A DNA stretch of 45,127 bases from Parcubacteria group bacterium Gr01-1014_30 (GCA_007376185.1 VMFS01000009.1:1-45127), one strand, 5' to 3'. Shown: positions 30,710 through 39,520, counted from the first letter of the stretch. A program made the numbers and translations. Notes: a model not told the origin generated them from the letters alone.

Positions 30710-31255
30710 ATGCCAAAACAGCAATTACCACAGCAAAAAAACTGGTACGTTATACATACCTATTCCGGATACGAAGACGCCGTTGCCAAAAACCTGAAAC
30801 AGAGGGTGGCTTCTTTGGGTATGGAAGACAAAATCTTCAACGTTTTGGTTCCCAAGGAAAAAAAGATTAAAATAAAAGACGGCAAAAGAAAAGTGGTGGA
30901 AGAAAAAATTTATCCAGGCTACGTTTTGGTAGAAATGATAGTTACCGACGACAGTTGGTACGTGGTGCGCAATACCCCAAACGTTACCGGTTTTGTGGGC
31001 GCGGGAACCACGCCTTTGCCCGTTTCTCTGCCTGAAATTGAGGGCTTGAAAAAGAGAATAGGTCAGGAAGAGCCCCAATACAAGATTGAAGTGAAGCCTG
31101 GTGACCCGGTAAAAATAGTTGACGGCCCTTTCAAGGATTTTGACGGCAAAGTTTCTGATGTTGACCAAGAGAGAGGAAAAGTAAAGGTGCTCGTCAATAT
31201 GTTCGGGAGAGATACACCCGTGGAACTGGACTCTTTGCAGATTAAAAAGTTATGA
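30710..31255 (+). CDS. nusG: Transcription termination/antitermination factor NusG
   Basis: Binds RNA polymerase and links it to Rho and ribosomes. 181 residues from the ATG at 30710. The NGN domain opens [20 protein letters not shown] and includes [11 protein letters not shown]. The KOW motif is [19 protein letters not shown] near residue 126. The stop overlaps rplK (ATGA). The frame is open upstream to 30686, but that part is repeat sequence. Confidence 0.96.
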   Translation: MPKQQLPQQKNWYVIHTYSGYEDAVAKNLKQRVASLGMEDKIFNVLVPKEKKIKIKDGKRKVVEEKIYPGYVLVEMIVTDDSWYVVRNTPNVTGFVGAGTTPLPVSLPEIEGLKKRIGQEEPQYKIEVKPGDPVKIVDGPFKDFDGKVSDVDQERGKVKVLVNMFGRDTPVELDSLQIKKL

Positions 31256-31671
31256 AAAAAGTAAAAACAATCGTAAAACTTCAAATTCCGGCTGGCCAAG
31301 CCACTCCGGCGCCTCCGGTTGGTCCGGCTTTGGCTCCTCACGGGTTGAACCTTTTAGAGTTTTGTCAAAAGTTCAACGATATGACCAAAAGCCAAGCTGG
31401 CTGGGTTATACCCGTTGAAATCACGGTTTTTGAAGATAGAACTTACGAGTTAAAATTAAAACAGCCGCCGGCTTCCGAACTTCTCAAAAAAGCAGCCGCT
31501 ATTGAAAAGGGCTCAGGTACTCCCAACAAAACCAAAGTCGGCAAAATAACCAAGGCGCAGTTGCGCAAGATAGCGGAGCAAAAACTTCCCGACTTGAACG
31601 CCGAAAGCATTGAAGCCGCAGAAAAAATCATTGAGGGAACAGCGCGCCAAATGGGAATTACCATTGAGTAG
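31252..31671 (+). CDS. rplK: 50S ribosomal protein L11
   Basis: Part of the GTPase-associated centre. 139 residues. The N-terminal domain has [20 protein letters not shown], and the rRNA-binding C-terminal domain has [20 protein letters not shown]. In most bacteria rplA (L1) follows; here a deaminase gene does, ten bases later. Confidence 0.96.
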   Translation: MKKVKTIVKLQIPAGQATPAPPVGPALAPHGLNLLEFCQKFNDMTKSQAGWVIPVEITVFEDRTYELKLKQPPASELLKKAAAIEKGSGTPNKTKVGKITKAQLRKIAEQKLPDLNAESIEAAEKIIEGTARQMGITIE

Positions 31672-31680
31672 CTGCCTTTT

Positions 31681-32508
31681 ATGGCACAGAAAATTCTCAT
31701 TCTTTATGTTCCGGTTATTCATAAAGGGTATTTGGATTTTTTTGACAAGATAAAAAATAGAGCTTCTAAAGTTTACTTGATTGATGCGCAACTGCAAGAA
31801 GAGCTTTCAGACTTCAAACCCGACATCGCTTCAATAAAGACCAGCAGAGTAAAAGCGCTGTTGGGTAAGTTGGGATTCAAAAATATATCAATTCTCTCAA
31901 AGAGCGGTTTAGGTAAACTCAACGGGAAAGAATTTATTCTTGTTGATGAGGAGATATCCCGAAACTTCGCCGGAAGGTACCTGAAAAAATCAAAAATAAG
32001 CTGGCAGTCGGTTTTCTTGCGCTGGGATAAAAGTAAGGTTTTGGTTCAAGTGCCTCCGAAGGACTTCCCGGTTTCCAAGAGTGTCTTTGATCGCAAAATG
32101 ATGGCAGAGACCGGAAAAGAAGCGCAAAAAAGTTCTGACTGGTGGCGTCAGATAGGAGCTGTTTTGGTAAAACATAGCAAAATTGTTCTCCGGGGCAACA
32201 ACAAATCCTTGCCTTCAGACCATACGCCCTATCAGGTTGGGGAGGCGCGCGATTTTTTTAAGGCGGGAGAGAGGCAAGATATATCCAACACAATTCACGC
32301 AGAGCAGATGATTATTTCCAAGGCGGCGAAAAAGGGGATTTCGCTGCAAGGCTCTTCACTTTATGTTACAGTTTTTCCTTGTCCTGTTTGCGCCAAACTC
32401 ATAGCGTTTTCGGGAATAAAAAATCTTTATTTTGCGAGCGGCGGCTCAAATTTTGATGCAAAAAAAGTTTTGGAATCGGCAAAAGTAAAAATAACTTACG
32501 TTAAATAA
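31681..32508 (+). CDS. dCMP/cytidine deaminase-family protein with extra N-terminal domain
   Basis: 275 residues. The C-terminal half is a zinc deaminase: NTIHAEQMI (His and catalytic Glu, near residue 203) and PCPVCAKLI (zinc Cys pair, near residue 234), as in dCMP deaminases. The N-terminal 130 residues (KILILYVPVIHKGYLDFFDK to LDWD-like WQSVFLRW) are not part of the deaminase fold; they may be a nucleotide- or RNA-binding domain, unknown. The gene is directly followed by thyA (one-base stop/start contact), which fits dCMP to dUMP to dTMP flow. Confidence 0.78.
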   Translation: MAQKILILYVPVIHKGYLDFFDKIKNRASKVYLIDAQLQEELSDFKPDIASIKTSRVKALLGKLGFKNISILSKSGLGKLNGKEFILVDEEISRNFAGRYLKKSKISWQSVFLRWDKSKVLVQVPPKDFPVSKSVFDRKMMAETGKEAQKSSDWWRQIGAVLVKHSKIVLRGNNKSLPSDHTPYQVGEARDFFKAGERQDISNTIHAEQMIISKAAKKGISLQGSSLYVTVFPCPVCAKLIAFSGIKNLYFASGGSNFDAKKVLESAKVKITYVK

Positions 32509-33330
32509 ATGCAGCAATATTTGACTTTGTTAAAACACGTTTTGGAAAACGGCGAGAAAAAAAGCGATCCCCAAAGCGTGGGAAACATTGCTGTTTGCGG
32601 CTATCAGATGCGGTTTAAGATGGACGATGGTTTTCCGTTGCTGACCACCAAAAAAATGCCTCTAAAGTCAATTATTTACGAATTGCTGTGGTTTTTAAGA
32701 GGAGATACCAATGTTAAGTACTTGCAAGACCACGGAGTTACCATCTGGGATGAGTGGGCAACTCCGGAAGCTACTGCTAAATATAACTTGCCACCGGGCG
32801 AGCTTGGGCCAATTTACGGCGAAAAATGGCGGCGCTGGAAAACTAGAGAAGGAAAAACGATTGACCAGATAGCGGATGTTGTCAAAACCCTAAAAGAATT
32901 TCCGGATTCGCGACGTTTGGTAGTTAACTCTTGGGATCCTGAAGACGTAGACAAGGTTTTCGTGGCGCCCTGCCATTGCTTCTTTAAGTTTTTCCACGCG
33001 CAGGGGAAATTATCTCTACATTTATTTCAGCGTTCTGCCGATGTATTTTTGGGCGTACCTTTCAATATCGCCTCTTACTCTTTGCTATTAATGATGATGG
33101 CGCAGGTTACAGGCTTGAAGGCGCATGAGTTTGTACACACTCTTTCAGATACCCACCTTTATCTCAATCACATAGAGCAAGCAAAGATCCAACTACAAAG
33201 GGAGCCGCGGCCTTTGCCCAAAATGACGCTTAACCCCGAAATAAAAAATATTTCTGATTTTGATTACAAAGATTTCAAGATTGAAAATTACGACCCTCAC
33301 CCTTCCATCAAAGCCGAAGTCGGAATTTAG
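32509..33330 (+). CDS. thyA: Thymidylate synthase ThyA
   Basis: Methylates dUMP to dTMP using methylene-tetrahydrofolate. 273 residues. The catalytic Cys is in [10 protein letters not shown] near residue 158. [20 protein letters not shown] and DTHLYLNH (substrate binding) follow, and the C-terminus KAEVGI is close to the usual end. Works with folA (34926), which regenerates tetrahydrofolate, and tmk (35411), which takes dTMP onward. Confidence 0.96.
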   Translation: MQQYLTLLKHVLENGEKKSDPQSVGNIAVCGYQMRFKMDDGFPLLTTKKMPLKSIIYELLWFLRGDTNVKYLQDHGVTIWDEWATPEATAKYNLPPGELGPIYGEKWRRWKTREGKTIDQIADVVKTLKEFPDSRRLVVNSWDPEDVDKVFVAPCHCFFKFFHAQGKLSLHLFQRSADVFLGVPFNIASYSLLLMMMAQVTGLKAHEFVHTLSDTHLYLNHIEQAKIQLQREPRPLPKMTLNPEIKNISDFDYKDFKIENYDPHPSIKAEVGI

Positions 33331-33334
33331 GTTT

Positions 33335-33760
33335 TTAGCCGATGGGGAAGTTGATGGTTTTTTTTGATAGAGGAGAAATCAAGTGAAAGTGCAGGTGGGC
33401 CACGGAAGCTCCGGTGTGGTCGGTGTCGCCAAATCTCAAAGCTAAGGCACCGCCTTTTATTTTGTATTTTTTAATGGCAAAGTTTGCCAAATAGGACACG
33501 GCTTCAAAATCTTTTTTCTTTAGTTCAGAAAAACTCTCTCTGTGTTTTTCTCCCAAAATTATCAAATGTTTGGTTGCGTTTTTGTAAGGCCAGCTGTTTT
33601 CAGTTAAAAACCAGCCGTCTCTTTTTTTCAGAATCGGCTTTTTGTGGTAGCGAAAGTTTTCTTTGCAAAATGGGCACTTGCCCGTTTTTGTTATCTTCTC
33701 AATCACTCTTTTGTACTCTCCTTTTCCGGCGTTTTTTATGTTGACGAATTTTTTCTTCAT
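33335..33760 (-). CDS. HIT-family hydrolase or nucleotidyl-binding protein
   Basis: 141 residues. The histidine triad is VAHLHFHLISP (HxHxH) near residue 121. The N-terminus carries CPFC near residue 33, which may bind zinc together with a downstream His, as in many HIT proteins of the Ap4A-hydrolase or GalT-like type. The substrate is probably a dinucleotide or nucleotide conjugate. It shares one base with the start/stop of the upstream nucleotidyltransferase gene, so the two are a minus-strand operon. Confidence 0.82.
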   Translation of the reverse strand: MKKKFVNIKNAGKGEYKRVIEKITKTGKCPFCKENFRYHKKPILKKRDGWFLTENSWPYKNATKHLIILGEKHRESFSELKKKDFEAVSYLANFAIKKYKIKGGALALRFGDTDHTGASVAHLHFHLISPLSKKTINFPIG

Positions 33761-34299
33761 TAACCTTTCTTTACTATACTAGAAATCAGCCCCCCTAGGT
33801 GTTTTTTGATCATTTTTTCAATGATTCTTGTGGTGGACGTATTTTCAGCTTGCCTCGGCAACACCAATACCTTGTCGGAGTATTGTTTTATTTCATTGAT
33901 CTGTTTTTTAGAATAAGCGTCGGTTACTGCCACAAAAATGTCTGGCTTAATCATTTTAATCAGCTCGTAGCGCCACTGTCCCTTTTTGTCTATGTCGTCA
34001 ACCAAGGTCACATAATCAACACATTCTTGATACTTTAACATTTCCATTCTTTCTTCCTGAGGAATCACTGGTCTAAGCTTATTTTTTTTGTATAATTTAA
34101 TTCCGCGGTCGCTATCTGCGCCCACCACCAGCACATCTCCCTGCTCTTTGGCTTTTATCAGGTAGCGTAAATGTCCTATGTGAAGCATATCCCACGAACC
34201 GATGGTGCAAACAATTCTGTGGCCAAGTGTTTTATGGGCGTCGGTCCTATTTTTGAGCTCGGAATAATCTAAAATTATGTGGTTGTTTTCTGACTTCAT
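33760..34299 (-). CDS. Cytidylyltransferase-like nucleotidyltransferase (RfaE2/TagD type)
   Basis: 179 residues. The HxGH nucleotide-binding motif is GSWDMLHIGHLRYLIKAKEQ near residue 35, followed by VVGADSDRGIKLYK and, near the end, ENTSTTRIIEKM, the STTRII signature of this superfamily. It activates a phosphorylated sugar or alcohol with ATP or CTP, as in heptose or glycerol-phosphate pathways; which one cannot be told. It precedes the HIT gene on the minus strand and is divergent from the Nudix gene with only 20 bases between. Confidence 0.85.
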   Translation of the reverse strand: MKSENNHIILDYSELKNRTDAHKTLGHRIVCTIGSWDMLHIGHLRYLIKAKEQGDVLVVGADSDRGIKLYKKNKLRPVIPQEERMEMLKYQECVDYVTLVDDIDKKGQWRYELIKMIKPDIFVAVTDAYSKKQINEIKQYSDKVLVLPRQAENTSTTRIIEKMIKKHLGGLISSIVKKG

Positions 34300-34310
34300 T
34301 CTGGTATAAT
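34283..34310 (+). promoter_or_regulatory. Promoter of the Nudix-folA-tmk-gatB operon
   Basis: TTGTTT (34283-34288), 16 bases, TATAAT (34305-34310). The start codon at 34320 follows nine bases later, so the leader is very short. The promoter overlaps the beginning of the divergent nucleotidyltransferase gene. Confidence 0.65.
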
Positions 34311-34319
34311 AACAAAAGT

Positions 34320-34922
34320 ATGAAAGAAGGTGAAGAGGTTTTGGTGGTGAACAGGGAACTCATTTTCAAAGACGGGCGCTGGCAGGGGTTAAAAACAGAA
34401 AACTTGGACTATTATTTGGACTTGATAAGAAATAACTTCCAGTTCAGAAAAAGGGGTGAAGTTGAAAAAGATCCTTCTTGGCAGCAAATAATTCCATATA
34501 TTCTTTTTAACTTTAAAGACGAATACTTTCTCTACCGCTACCTGAAAAAAGCCAGCGAGCGGCGCTTGAAAGACGACTGGCTTTTGGGCATAGGAGGGCA
34601 TATCAATCCAGTTGATCTGAAAAGAGACCAAGATATCTTAGATGCCGGAGCTTGGCGGGAGTGGCAGGAAGAGATTGTTTACAATGGCAACCTTTTGGAG
34701 AAAAAGCTAATTGGCATTTTGAATGACGATAGACGAGAAGTTGAGGCCGTGCATTTGGGACTGGTTTATCTTTTCAAGGGAGACAGCCATGATATTTTTG
34801 TTAGGGAAAAAGATGTCTTGAAAGGGGAGATGGTAAAGCTTCAGGATTTGGAGAAGCGCTTGGAAAATATCGGCGGCTGGGCGCAGATTGTTTACAGAGA
34901 GTACTTATCAAAATTTTTGTAA
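34320..34922 (+). CDS. Nudix-like hydrolase
   Basis: 200 residues. A Nudix-box-like stretch lies near residues 92-121: GIGGHINPVD, then DAGAWREWQEEIVYNG, with the REWQEE core in the expected place after GGH. The spacing is longer than in the standard Gx5Ex7REUxEExGU box. It probably cleaves a nucleotide diphosphate derivative. First of a run of tightly spaced plus-strand genes leading to folA and tmk. Confidence 0.7.
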   Translation: MKEGEEVLVVNRELIFKDGRWQGLKTENLDYYLDLIRNNFQFRKRGEVEKDPSWQQIIPYILFNFKDEYFLYRYLKKASERRLKDDWLLGIGGHINPVDLKRDQDILDAGAWREWQEEIVYNGNLLEKKLIGILNDDRREVEAVHLGLVYLFKGDSHDIFVREKDVLKGEMVKLQDLEKRLENIGGWAQIVYREYLSKFL

Positions 34923-34925
34923 TAG

Positions 34926-35414
34926 ATGACAATTTCACTTATTGCAGCTCTTGCAAAGAACAGGGTAATCGGCAAAGACAACAAACTGCCTTGGAACTTG
35001 CCAGCTGACTTGAAACACTTCAGGGATCTGACTTCGGGCAAGTCAATGATTATGGGGCAAAAAACCTTTGAGTCAATCGGCAGAGCTTTGCCTGGCCGCG
35101 CCAACATTGTTTTGACGCGCGACAAAAGTTTTAAGCCCAAAGGATGTGTCGTAGCTTACTCCATTGACGAGGCCCTAAAAGCGGCGGGGGACGTTGAGGA
35201 GGTGATGGTCATTGGCGGGGGCAATGTATTTTCGCAGTTTCTGCCTTTGGCCCACAAAATGTATTTAACCTTGATTGACCATGACTTTGAAGGCGACGCC
35301 TATTTTCCCGAGTTTGACAGAGCTGACTGGCAAGAGACCAAAAGAGTTGAAAACCTGCCTCATGGAGAAAACCGCTACAGATATACCTTCGTTACTTTGG
35401 AGAGAAAAAGATGA
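34926..35414 (+). CDS. folA: Dihydrofolate reductase
   Basis: 162 residues, normal length. IAALAKNRVIGKDNKLPWNL near residue 5, FRDLTSGKSMIMGQKTFESI, PLPGR-type GRALPGRANIVLTR and VIGGGNVFSQFLP (NADPH loop) are all present, with the active-site acidic residue expected near D27. It regenerates the tetrahydrofolate oxidised by thyA. The stop overlaps tmk (ATGA). Confidence 0.95.
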   Translation: MTISLIAALAKNRVIGKDNKLPWNLPADLKHFRDLTSGKSMIMGQKTFESIGRALPGRANIVLTRDKSFKPKGCVVAYSIDEALKAAGDVEEVMVIGGGNVFSQFLPLAHKMYLTLIDHDFEGDAYFPEFDRADWQETKRVENLPHGENRYRYTFVTLERKR

Positions 35415-36028
35415 CTGGAAATTTACGTCGCGGAAAGTTCATAGTTTTTGAAGGAATTGACGGCGCAGGCAAGGCAACTCAAACTAAACTGCTTTTAACT
35501 TATTTGCAAAAGAGAAGGCAGCCCGTTGAAAAGCTGGCGTATCCCGACAAAAAAGGCGAGGTGGGGAAATTGATATATAAATACTTACATTTGCAGTATG
35601 GCCTTTCTTCGCAAACCCAGTTTTTGCTTCACTTGGCGGATTTCGCAAAAGACCGGGAGAAAATTAGGAGTTGGTTGAGAAAAAATAAAACCGTGGTAGC
35701 TGACCGTTATTTCACTTCGGCTCTCGCTTACCAGGGAGCGCAAGGTTTTTCGTTCAATAAAGCTTTGTTGTTGGCAAAGACGTTTGAGCTTGTTAGTCCC
35801 GATTTGGTAATTTTTCTTAAAATTTCTCCCAAGACGTCTCTGAAAAGGAAGCATAAAGAAAAAAAGCTGCTGGACAGAAACGAGAAAGATAAAAAATTTT
35901 TGGCAAAGGTCGCAAAGTTTTATGAAAAAATGATAAAAAACCAAACCTTTGCCAGATGGCTTCTTGTTGAAGGGGAGGCGCCAAAAAAAGAGGTTTTTGC
36001 GGCAATTAAAAAGGAGCTGAAATTATGA
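35411..36028 (+). CDS. tmk: Thymidylate kinase
   Basis: 205 residues. The P-loop reads FEGIDGAGKATQTKLL, with Ala where Ser or Thr usually follows the Lys; the next residue is Thr. The DR(Y) motif VVADRYFTSALAYQG near residue 97 and the lid with SLKRKHKEKKLLDRNE are present. It converts dTMP to dTDP. The stop overlaps the gatB start (ATGA). Confidence 0.93.
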   Translation: MTGNLRRGKFIVFEGIDGAGKATQTKLLLTYLQKRRQPVEKLAYPDKKGEVGKLIYKYLHLQYGLSSQTQFLLHLADFAKDREKIRSWLRKNKTVVADRYFTSALAYQGAQGFSFNKALLLAKTFELVSPDLVIFLKISPKTSLKRKHKEKKLLDRNEKDKKFLAKVAKFYEKMIKNQTFARWLLVEGEAPKKEVFAAIKKELKL

Positions 36029-37701
36029 ACCCCGTTAGAAGTTCAAAAAAAATTTTGCGTAATACTAGGAAAAAAGATGAAACCCCATTAGAAAGCTCGC
36101 GTCGCAAATCTCGCAGGGCAAAACCTGTCTTTGCTGGTTTGAAAAATGACTTTCTAACTGGGCGAGCCGACTTCGTCTCTGATAAGTTGCATCAAATAGC
36201 GCCAAAAGAAACTTCTAACGGAGTGAAGTACCAACCTACAGTCGGCTTGGAGGTGCACGTTGAGTTAAAAACGGCGAGCAAAATGTTTTGCTCCTGTTCA
36301 AACGATCCTGACGAGAAGCGGCCAAATGTCAACGTTTGTCCCGTTTGCATGGGTCATCCCGGAACTCTGCCCGTTATAAACGCCGAAGCATTAAGAAAAA
36401 CAATAAAAACCGGCCTTGCGTTAAATTGTGAAATACCGGAAATCACCAAGTTTGATAGAAAAAATTATTTTTACCCCGACTTGCCCAAAGGTTATCAGAT
36501 ATCGCAATACGATCAACCGCTTTGTGTGGGCGGATCCCTTTTACTTGGAAACTTAGTTTCCAAAAAGATAAGAATCCGAAGAGTGCATTTGGAAGAAGAC
36601 ACGGGTCGGCTCCTGCACGAAAAGGGGCACTCTTTGGTTGATTTTAATAGAGCCGGATTTCCTTTGATGGAACTGGTTACAGAGCCCGACTTGGATTCCG
36701 CCAAAGAGGCCAGAGCATTTGCCGAGGAACTTCAGCTTATTTTGAGGTACCTGGGGGTTTCGGACGCGAATATGGAAAAGGGCCAAATGAGAGTTGAAGC
36801 TAACGTAAGTTTGGCGAGAGAAGGAAAACTCGGCACTAAGGTTGAGATTAAGAACTTAAACTCTTTCCGTGCGGTTGAAAAAGCCACGGATTATGAGATT
36901 TCACGGCAGTCCAAAGTTTTGACTTCGGGCAAAAAAGTTATTCAGGAAACAAAAGGCTGGCAAGCGCAAAAAGAGGTTACGGTCAGCCAGCGAGAAAAAG
37001 AAGAAGCGCATGACTACAGATATTTCCCGGAGCCCGACTTGCCTCCCCTGCGTTTCACATCGGAGAAAATTGATGAAATCAGAGCCGAGCTACCAGAACT
37101 TCCTCAGCAGAGAAGAGCGCGTTTCCAAGCGGAATACGGCTTGACCTTCAAAGAAGTAGCTCTCTTTGCTCAAAACAAAGCGTTGGGAGATTACTACGAG
37201 AAAGCTGCGTCTGAACTTAGAAACTGGGCAAAAGAAATAGACGCCCAAAAAGAGGTCAGCCAGGAAGAGTTTTTTAAACTGGCAAAACTTTGTTCAAACT
37301 ACATTATTACGGACTTGCAAGGATTGCTGAAAGGTGCCTCGGTCGATGCGGATTTCAGAATAACTCCGGAAAACTTTGCCGAGTTCGTCATTTTGATTTA
37401 CAGAGGGCAGATTTCTTCAAAAACAGCCAAGCTGGTTTTGGAAGAAATGTTTTTTACTGGAGCCGATCCTACTCATATTATTGAGGAGAAGGGATTGGCG
37501 CAAATAACGGATGCCGCGGAAGTTGAGAAAATTGTAAAAGAAGTGATTTTACAAAATCCCAAAGGCGTAGAGGACTTCAGAAAAGGAAAAGAGGCGTCTT
37601 TCCAGTTTTTAGTTGGTAAAGTGATGTCGGCCTCAAAAGGCAGGGCCAGTCCAGAAGCGGTTCATAGAGTATTAAGAGCAACCTTGACAAAATTAAAATA
37701 A
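36025..37701 (+). CDS. gatB: Asp-tRNA(Asn)/Glu-tRNA(Gln) amidotransferase subunit B with repeat-derived N-terminus
   Basis: tRNA-binding kinase-like subunit of GatCAB. The family part starts at about residue 69: YQPTVGLEVHVELKTASKMF, with CSCSNDPDEKRPNVNVCPVC, NRAGFPLMELVTEPD, YRYFPEPDLPP and the C-terminal YqeY-type domain. The first 68 residues are extra, Arg/Lys/Ser-rich and encoded by nested palindromes (36030-36223). The ATG at 36025 overlaps tmk. An ATG-independent later start is not obvious, so the extension is probably translated. gatC and gatA lie at 18353-20075. Confidence 0.94.
   Translation: MNPVRSSKKILRNTRKKDETPLESSRRKSRRAKPVFAGLKNDFLTGRADFVSDKLHQIAPKETSNGVKYQPTVGLEVHVELKTASKMFCSCSNDPDEKRPNVNVCPVCMGHPGTLPVINAEALRKTIKTGLALNCEIPEITKFDRKNYFYPDLPKGYQISQYDQPLCVGGSLLLGNLVSKKIRIRRVHLEEDTGRLLHEKGHSLVDFNRAGFPLMELVTEPDLDSAKEARAFAEELQLILRYLGVSDANMEKGQMRVEANVSLAREGKLGTKVEIKNLNSFRAVEKATDYEISRQSKVLTSGKKVIQETKGWQAQKEVTVSQREKEEAHDYRYFPEPDLPPLRFTSEKIDEIRAELPELPQQRRARFQAEYGLTFKEVALFAQNKALGDYYEKAASELRNWAKEIDAQKEVSQEEFFKLAKLCSNYIITDLQGLLKGASVDADFRITPENFAEFVILIYRGQISSKTAKLVLEEMFFTGADPTHIIEEKGLAQITDAAEVEKIVKEVILQNPKGVEDFRKGKEASFQFLVGKVMSASKGRASPEAVHRVLRATLTKLK
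36030..36223 (+). repeat. Nested CCCCRTTAGAA palindromes at the gatB start
   Basis: Outer arms CCCCGTTAGAAGTT (36030-36043) and AACTTCTAACGGAG (36210-36223), one mismatch; inner arms CCCCATTAGAAAG (36083-36095) and CTTTCTAACTGGG (36151-36163), imperfect. The same CCCCATTAGAA / TTCTAACGGGG ends occur in prfB at 43419-43456. Confidence 0.8.
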
Positions 37702-37771
37702 GATACTAAAGTATAGCATTGTTTTTTTAACAACTATATAACCGAATAACTGATAACCCGAGGAGTAGAAC

Positions 37772-37927
37772 GTGAAAAAGGAAAAAAAAGAAAGAGAATT
37801 GATAGAAGTGGATTTTGAGGGAGAAGGTTTGAAACCTGTTGCCCTAGAGGCGATTGAGAGTGGAGCATTCATTATTGTTTTAAAAGAAGGGGAGAAGAAA
37901 GGAGAAAAGGGTAAGGAGGGAGCATGA
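37772..37927 (+). CDS. Small charged protein, start of a coupled three-gene cluster
   Basis: A 51-residue GTG-started frame: KKEKKERELIEVDFEGEGLK, PVALEAIESGAFIIVLKEGE and a Lys/Glu/Gly tail. A Shine-Dalgarno-like GAGGAG lies seven bases upstream. It is not recognised. Its stop overlaps the next start (ATGA), and the next gene overlaps the response regulator in the same way, so all three are probably translated in sequence. Confidence 0.55.
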   Translation: MKKEKKERELIEVDFEGEGLKPVALEAIESGAFIIVLKEGEKKGEKGKEGA

Positions 37928-38166
37928 CTCAGAAAGCGATCATTGCCCTGTTCTTTGTCGGCGTTGCGGTTGCTTTCCTTTTGGTGTTATATGGCTTTTC
38001 CCTTGTGATGTTTGTTTCCGGAGCTTCGGAAAACCAGGGGCTTATAGCTTATGTCCCCAAGTGGATTTATCCTTTGGCCCTCCTGGTTTTTTTTGAGAAC
38101 AGAAGAGAGGTTCAGGATTTTTTAGACCGCCTCGCAGATCTTATTTTCCACGGGAGGGGAAAATGA
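37924..38166 (+). CDS. Small membrane protein with two helices
   Basis: 80 residues. Two hydrophobic segments, residues 5-32 and 47-58, then a charged tail (RREVQDFLDRLADLIFHGRG). Unknown function. Preceded by AAGGAGGGAGC, a strong Shine-Dalgarno. Overlaps both neighbours by four bases. It may anchor or sense for the response regulator encoded next, but no kinase is present. Confidence 0.55.
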   Translation: MTQKAIIALFFVGVAVAFLLVLYGFSLVMFVSGASENQGLIAYVPKWIYPLALLVFFENRREVQDFLDRLADLIFHGRGK

Positions 38167-38558
38167 AAACAGAAAGACACCGAATTTTAATAGTTGATGA
38201 CGACTACGTCATGAGGATGTTGTTAAAAAAGATTATTAATTCCAACTTTGCAGGAGTTTCCGTTGTCACGACTTGTTCTGGCCAACAAGGTTGGACGGAG
38301 TTTGACGCAGACCAAATAAGACCCGACTTGGTGTTAACAGACCTCGGCATGGAGACGCCCTTGGCAGGGTTGGAGCTTGCTCAGAAGATTAGAGCGGTCT
38401 CGCCTCCGACTCCGATTATTCTGATTTCGGCTGGCGATTTGCGGAATGTCGACGTTGGCAACTTCAACTGTTGCTTGGAAAAACCCTTTAGGGCTGCCGA
38501 CCTTGTCCGCAAGATAGCTTACTTGTTGAACCTTCAAGCACAAGGGAAGAATAATTAA
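38163..38558 (+). CDS. Single-domain response regulator (CheY-like)
   Basis: 131 residues, a receiver domain only. Acidic pocket VDDDY near residue 12, phospho-acceptor Asp in LVLTDLGME near residue 59, the Thr/Ser switch in ILISAGD near 87 and the conserved Lys in LEKPF near 106. With no output domain it must act by protein contact. No histidine kinase is in the window. Ends before a strong hairpin terminator. Confidence 0.88.
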   Translation: MKTERHRILIVDDDYVMRMLLKKIINSNFAGVSVVTTCSGQQGWTEFDADQIRPDLVLTDLGMETPLAGLELAQKIRAVSPPTPIILISAGDLRNVDVGNFNCCLEKPFRAADLVRKIAYLLNLQAQGKNN

Positions 38559-38576
38559 TGTTTATGTTTTATAAAA

Positions 38577-38607
38577 ATAGCGGGGGAGTTATAGCGCCCC
38601 CGCTATT
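38577..38607. terminator. Bidirectional terminator between the response regulator and miaA
   Basis: ATAGCGGGGG (38577-38586) and CCCCCGCTAT (38597-38606), ten perfect pairs with a ten-base loop, flanked by A-rich and T-containing sequence, between convergent genes. Confidence 0.7.
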
Positions 38608-38623
38608 AAATTTGTTTGGTGCT

Positions 38624-39520
38624 TTAAGCCAAGAAACTTCTAACCAATTTTTCGGCTTCTTTCTGATTTTTTACCCAGTTGATGCGTTTGTCGCGTTTAA
38701 ACCACGTCATTTGGCGCTTGGCAAATCTCCAGGTGTTTTTTTTGATTTCCTCAGCCGTCCTCTTCAAAGAAGATTTCCCTTGCAAGTGGTCAATCGTCTC
38801 GCGGTAACCTATGGCATCAAAAGCTGGCAGATTTTTGTCGTAGAGCTTGACCAATCCCTTAACCTCTTTGAGCAGCCCGGCCTCCACCATGTTATCGACT
38901 CTTTCTTCTATTCTGTCTTTCAGCTCGTTTTGTTTTAGGTTCAATCCGATTTGTAGAGAGTCAAACAATGGCCTGCCTTTTTTCCGCTGTTTTGAAAAGG
39001 GCCTTTTTGTCTTGATGGCTACTTCAAGCGCGCGTATAACTCTGCGCGGATTTTGCGGGTCAACGATGTAGGCGGCTTCAGGGTCAACTTTAACCAACTC
39101 CTCATAAACGCTTTTGAGCCCGCTTTTTTTAATTTTCGCTTCCAGAAGTTTTCTCAACTTTTTGTCGGGTTTGGCTCGAGGAATGGCAAGATTGTCAATC
39201 ACGGCTTTGATATAAAGGCCTGTGCCGCCGACCAAGAGAGGGGTTTTGCCTCTTGTTAGGATTTCGTTGATTTTTTTAACGGCGTCTCGTTTGTACTGCC
39301 AGACGGTGTAAAGTTGGTTGGGATTTTTTATGTCAACCAAGTGGTGCTTGACAGCTTCCCCTTCAGCTTTTTTCGGCTTGGCAGTGCCGATGTTCATGCC
39401 GCGATATATCTGCCGTGAATCAGCGGAAACAACCTCGCCGCGAAATCTTTTCGCCAGTTTAAGGGCCAGCTCAGTTTTTCCGGAAGCAGTCGGCCCCAAA
39501 ACCACAACCAATTTTTTCAT
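38624..39520 (-). CDS. miaA: tRNA dimethylallyltransferase MiaA
   Basis: Adds dimethylallyl to A37 of tRNAs reading UNN codons. The P-loop GPTASGKTELAL is at the N-terminus, followed by VVSADSRQIYRGMNIGTAKP, KTPLLVGGTGLYIKAV and, later, VIRALEVAIKTKRPFS and DAIGYRE. I took the ATG at 39520, which gives the family start MKKLVVVLGPTASGKT; the frame is open further upstream. The start overlaps the stop of the upstream gene (TAATG). About 298 residues. Confidence 0.94.
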   Translation of the reverse strand: MKKLVVVLGPTASGKTELALKLAKRFRGEVVSADSRQIYRGMNIGTAKPKKAEGEAVKHHLVDIKNPNQLYTVWQYKRDAVKKINEILTRGKTPLLVGGTGLYIKAVIDNLAIPRAKPDKKLRKLLEAKIKKSGLKSVYEELVKVDPEAAYIVDPQNPRRVIRALEVAIKTKRPFSKQRKKGRPLFDSLQIGLNLKQNELKDRIEERVDNMVEAGLLKEVKGLVKLYDKNLPAFDAIGYRETIDHLQGKSSLKRTAEEIKKNTWRFAKRQMTWFKRDKRINWVKNQKEAEKLVRSFLA

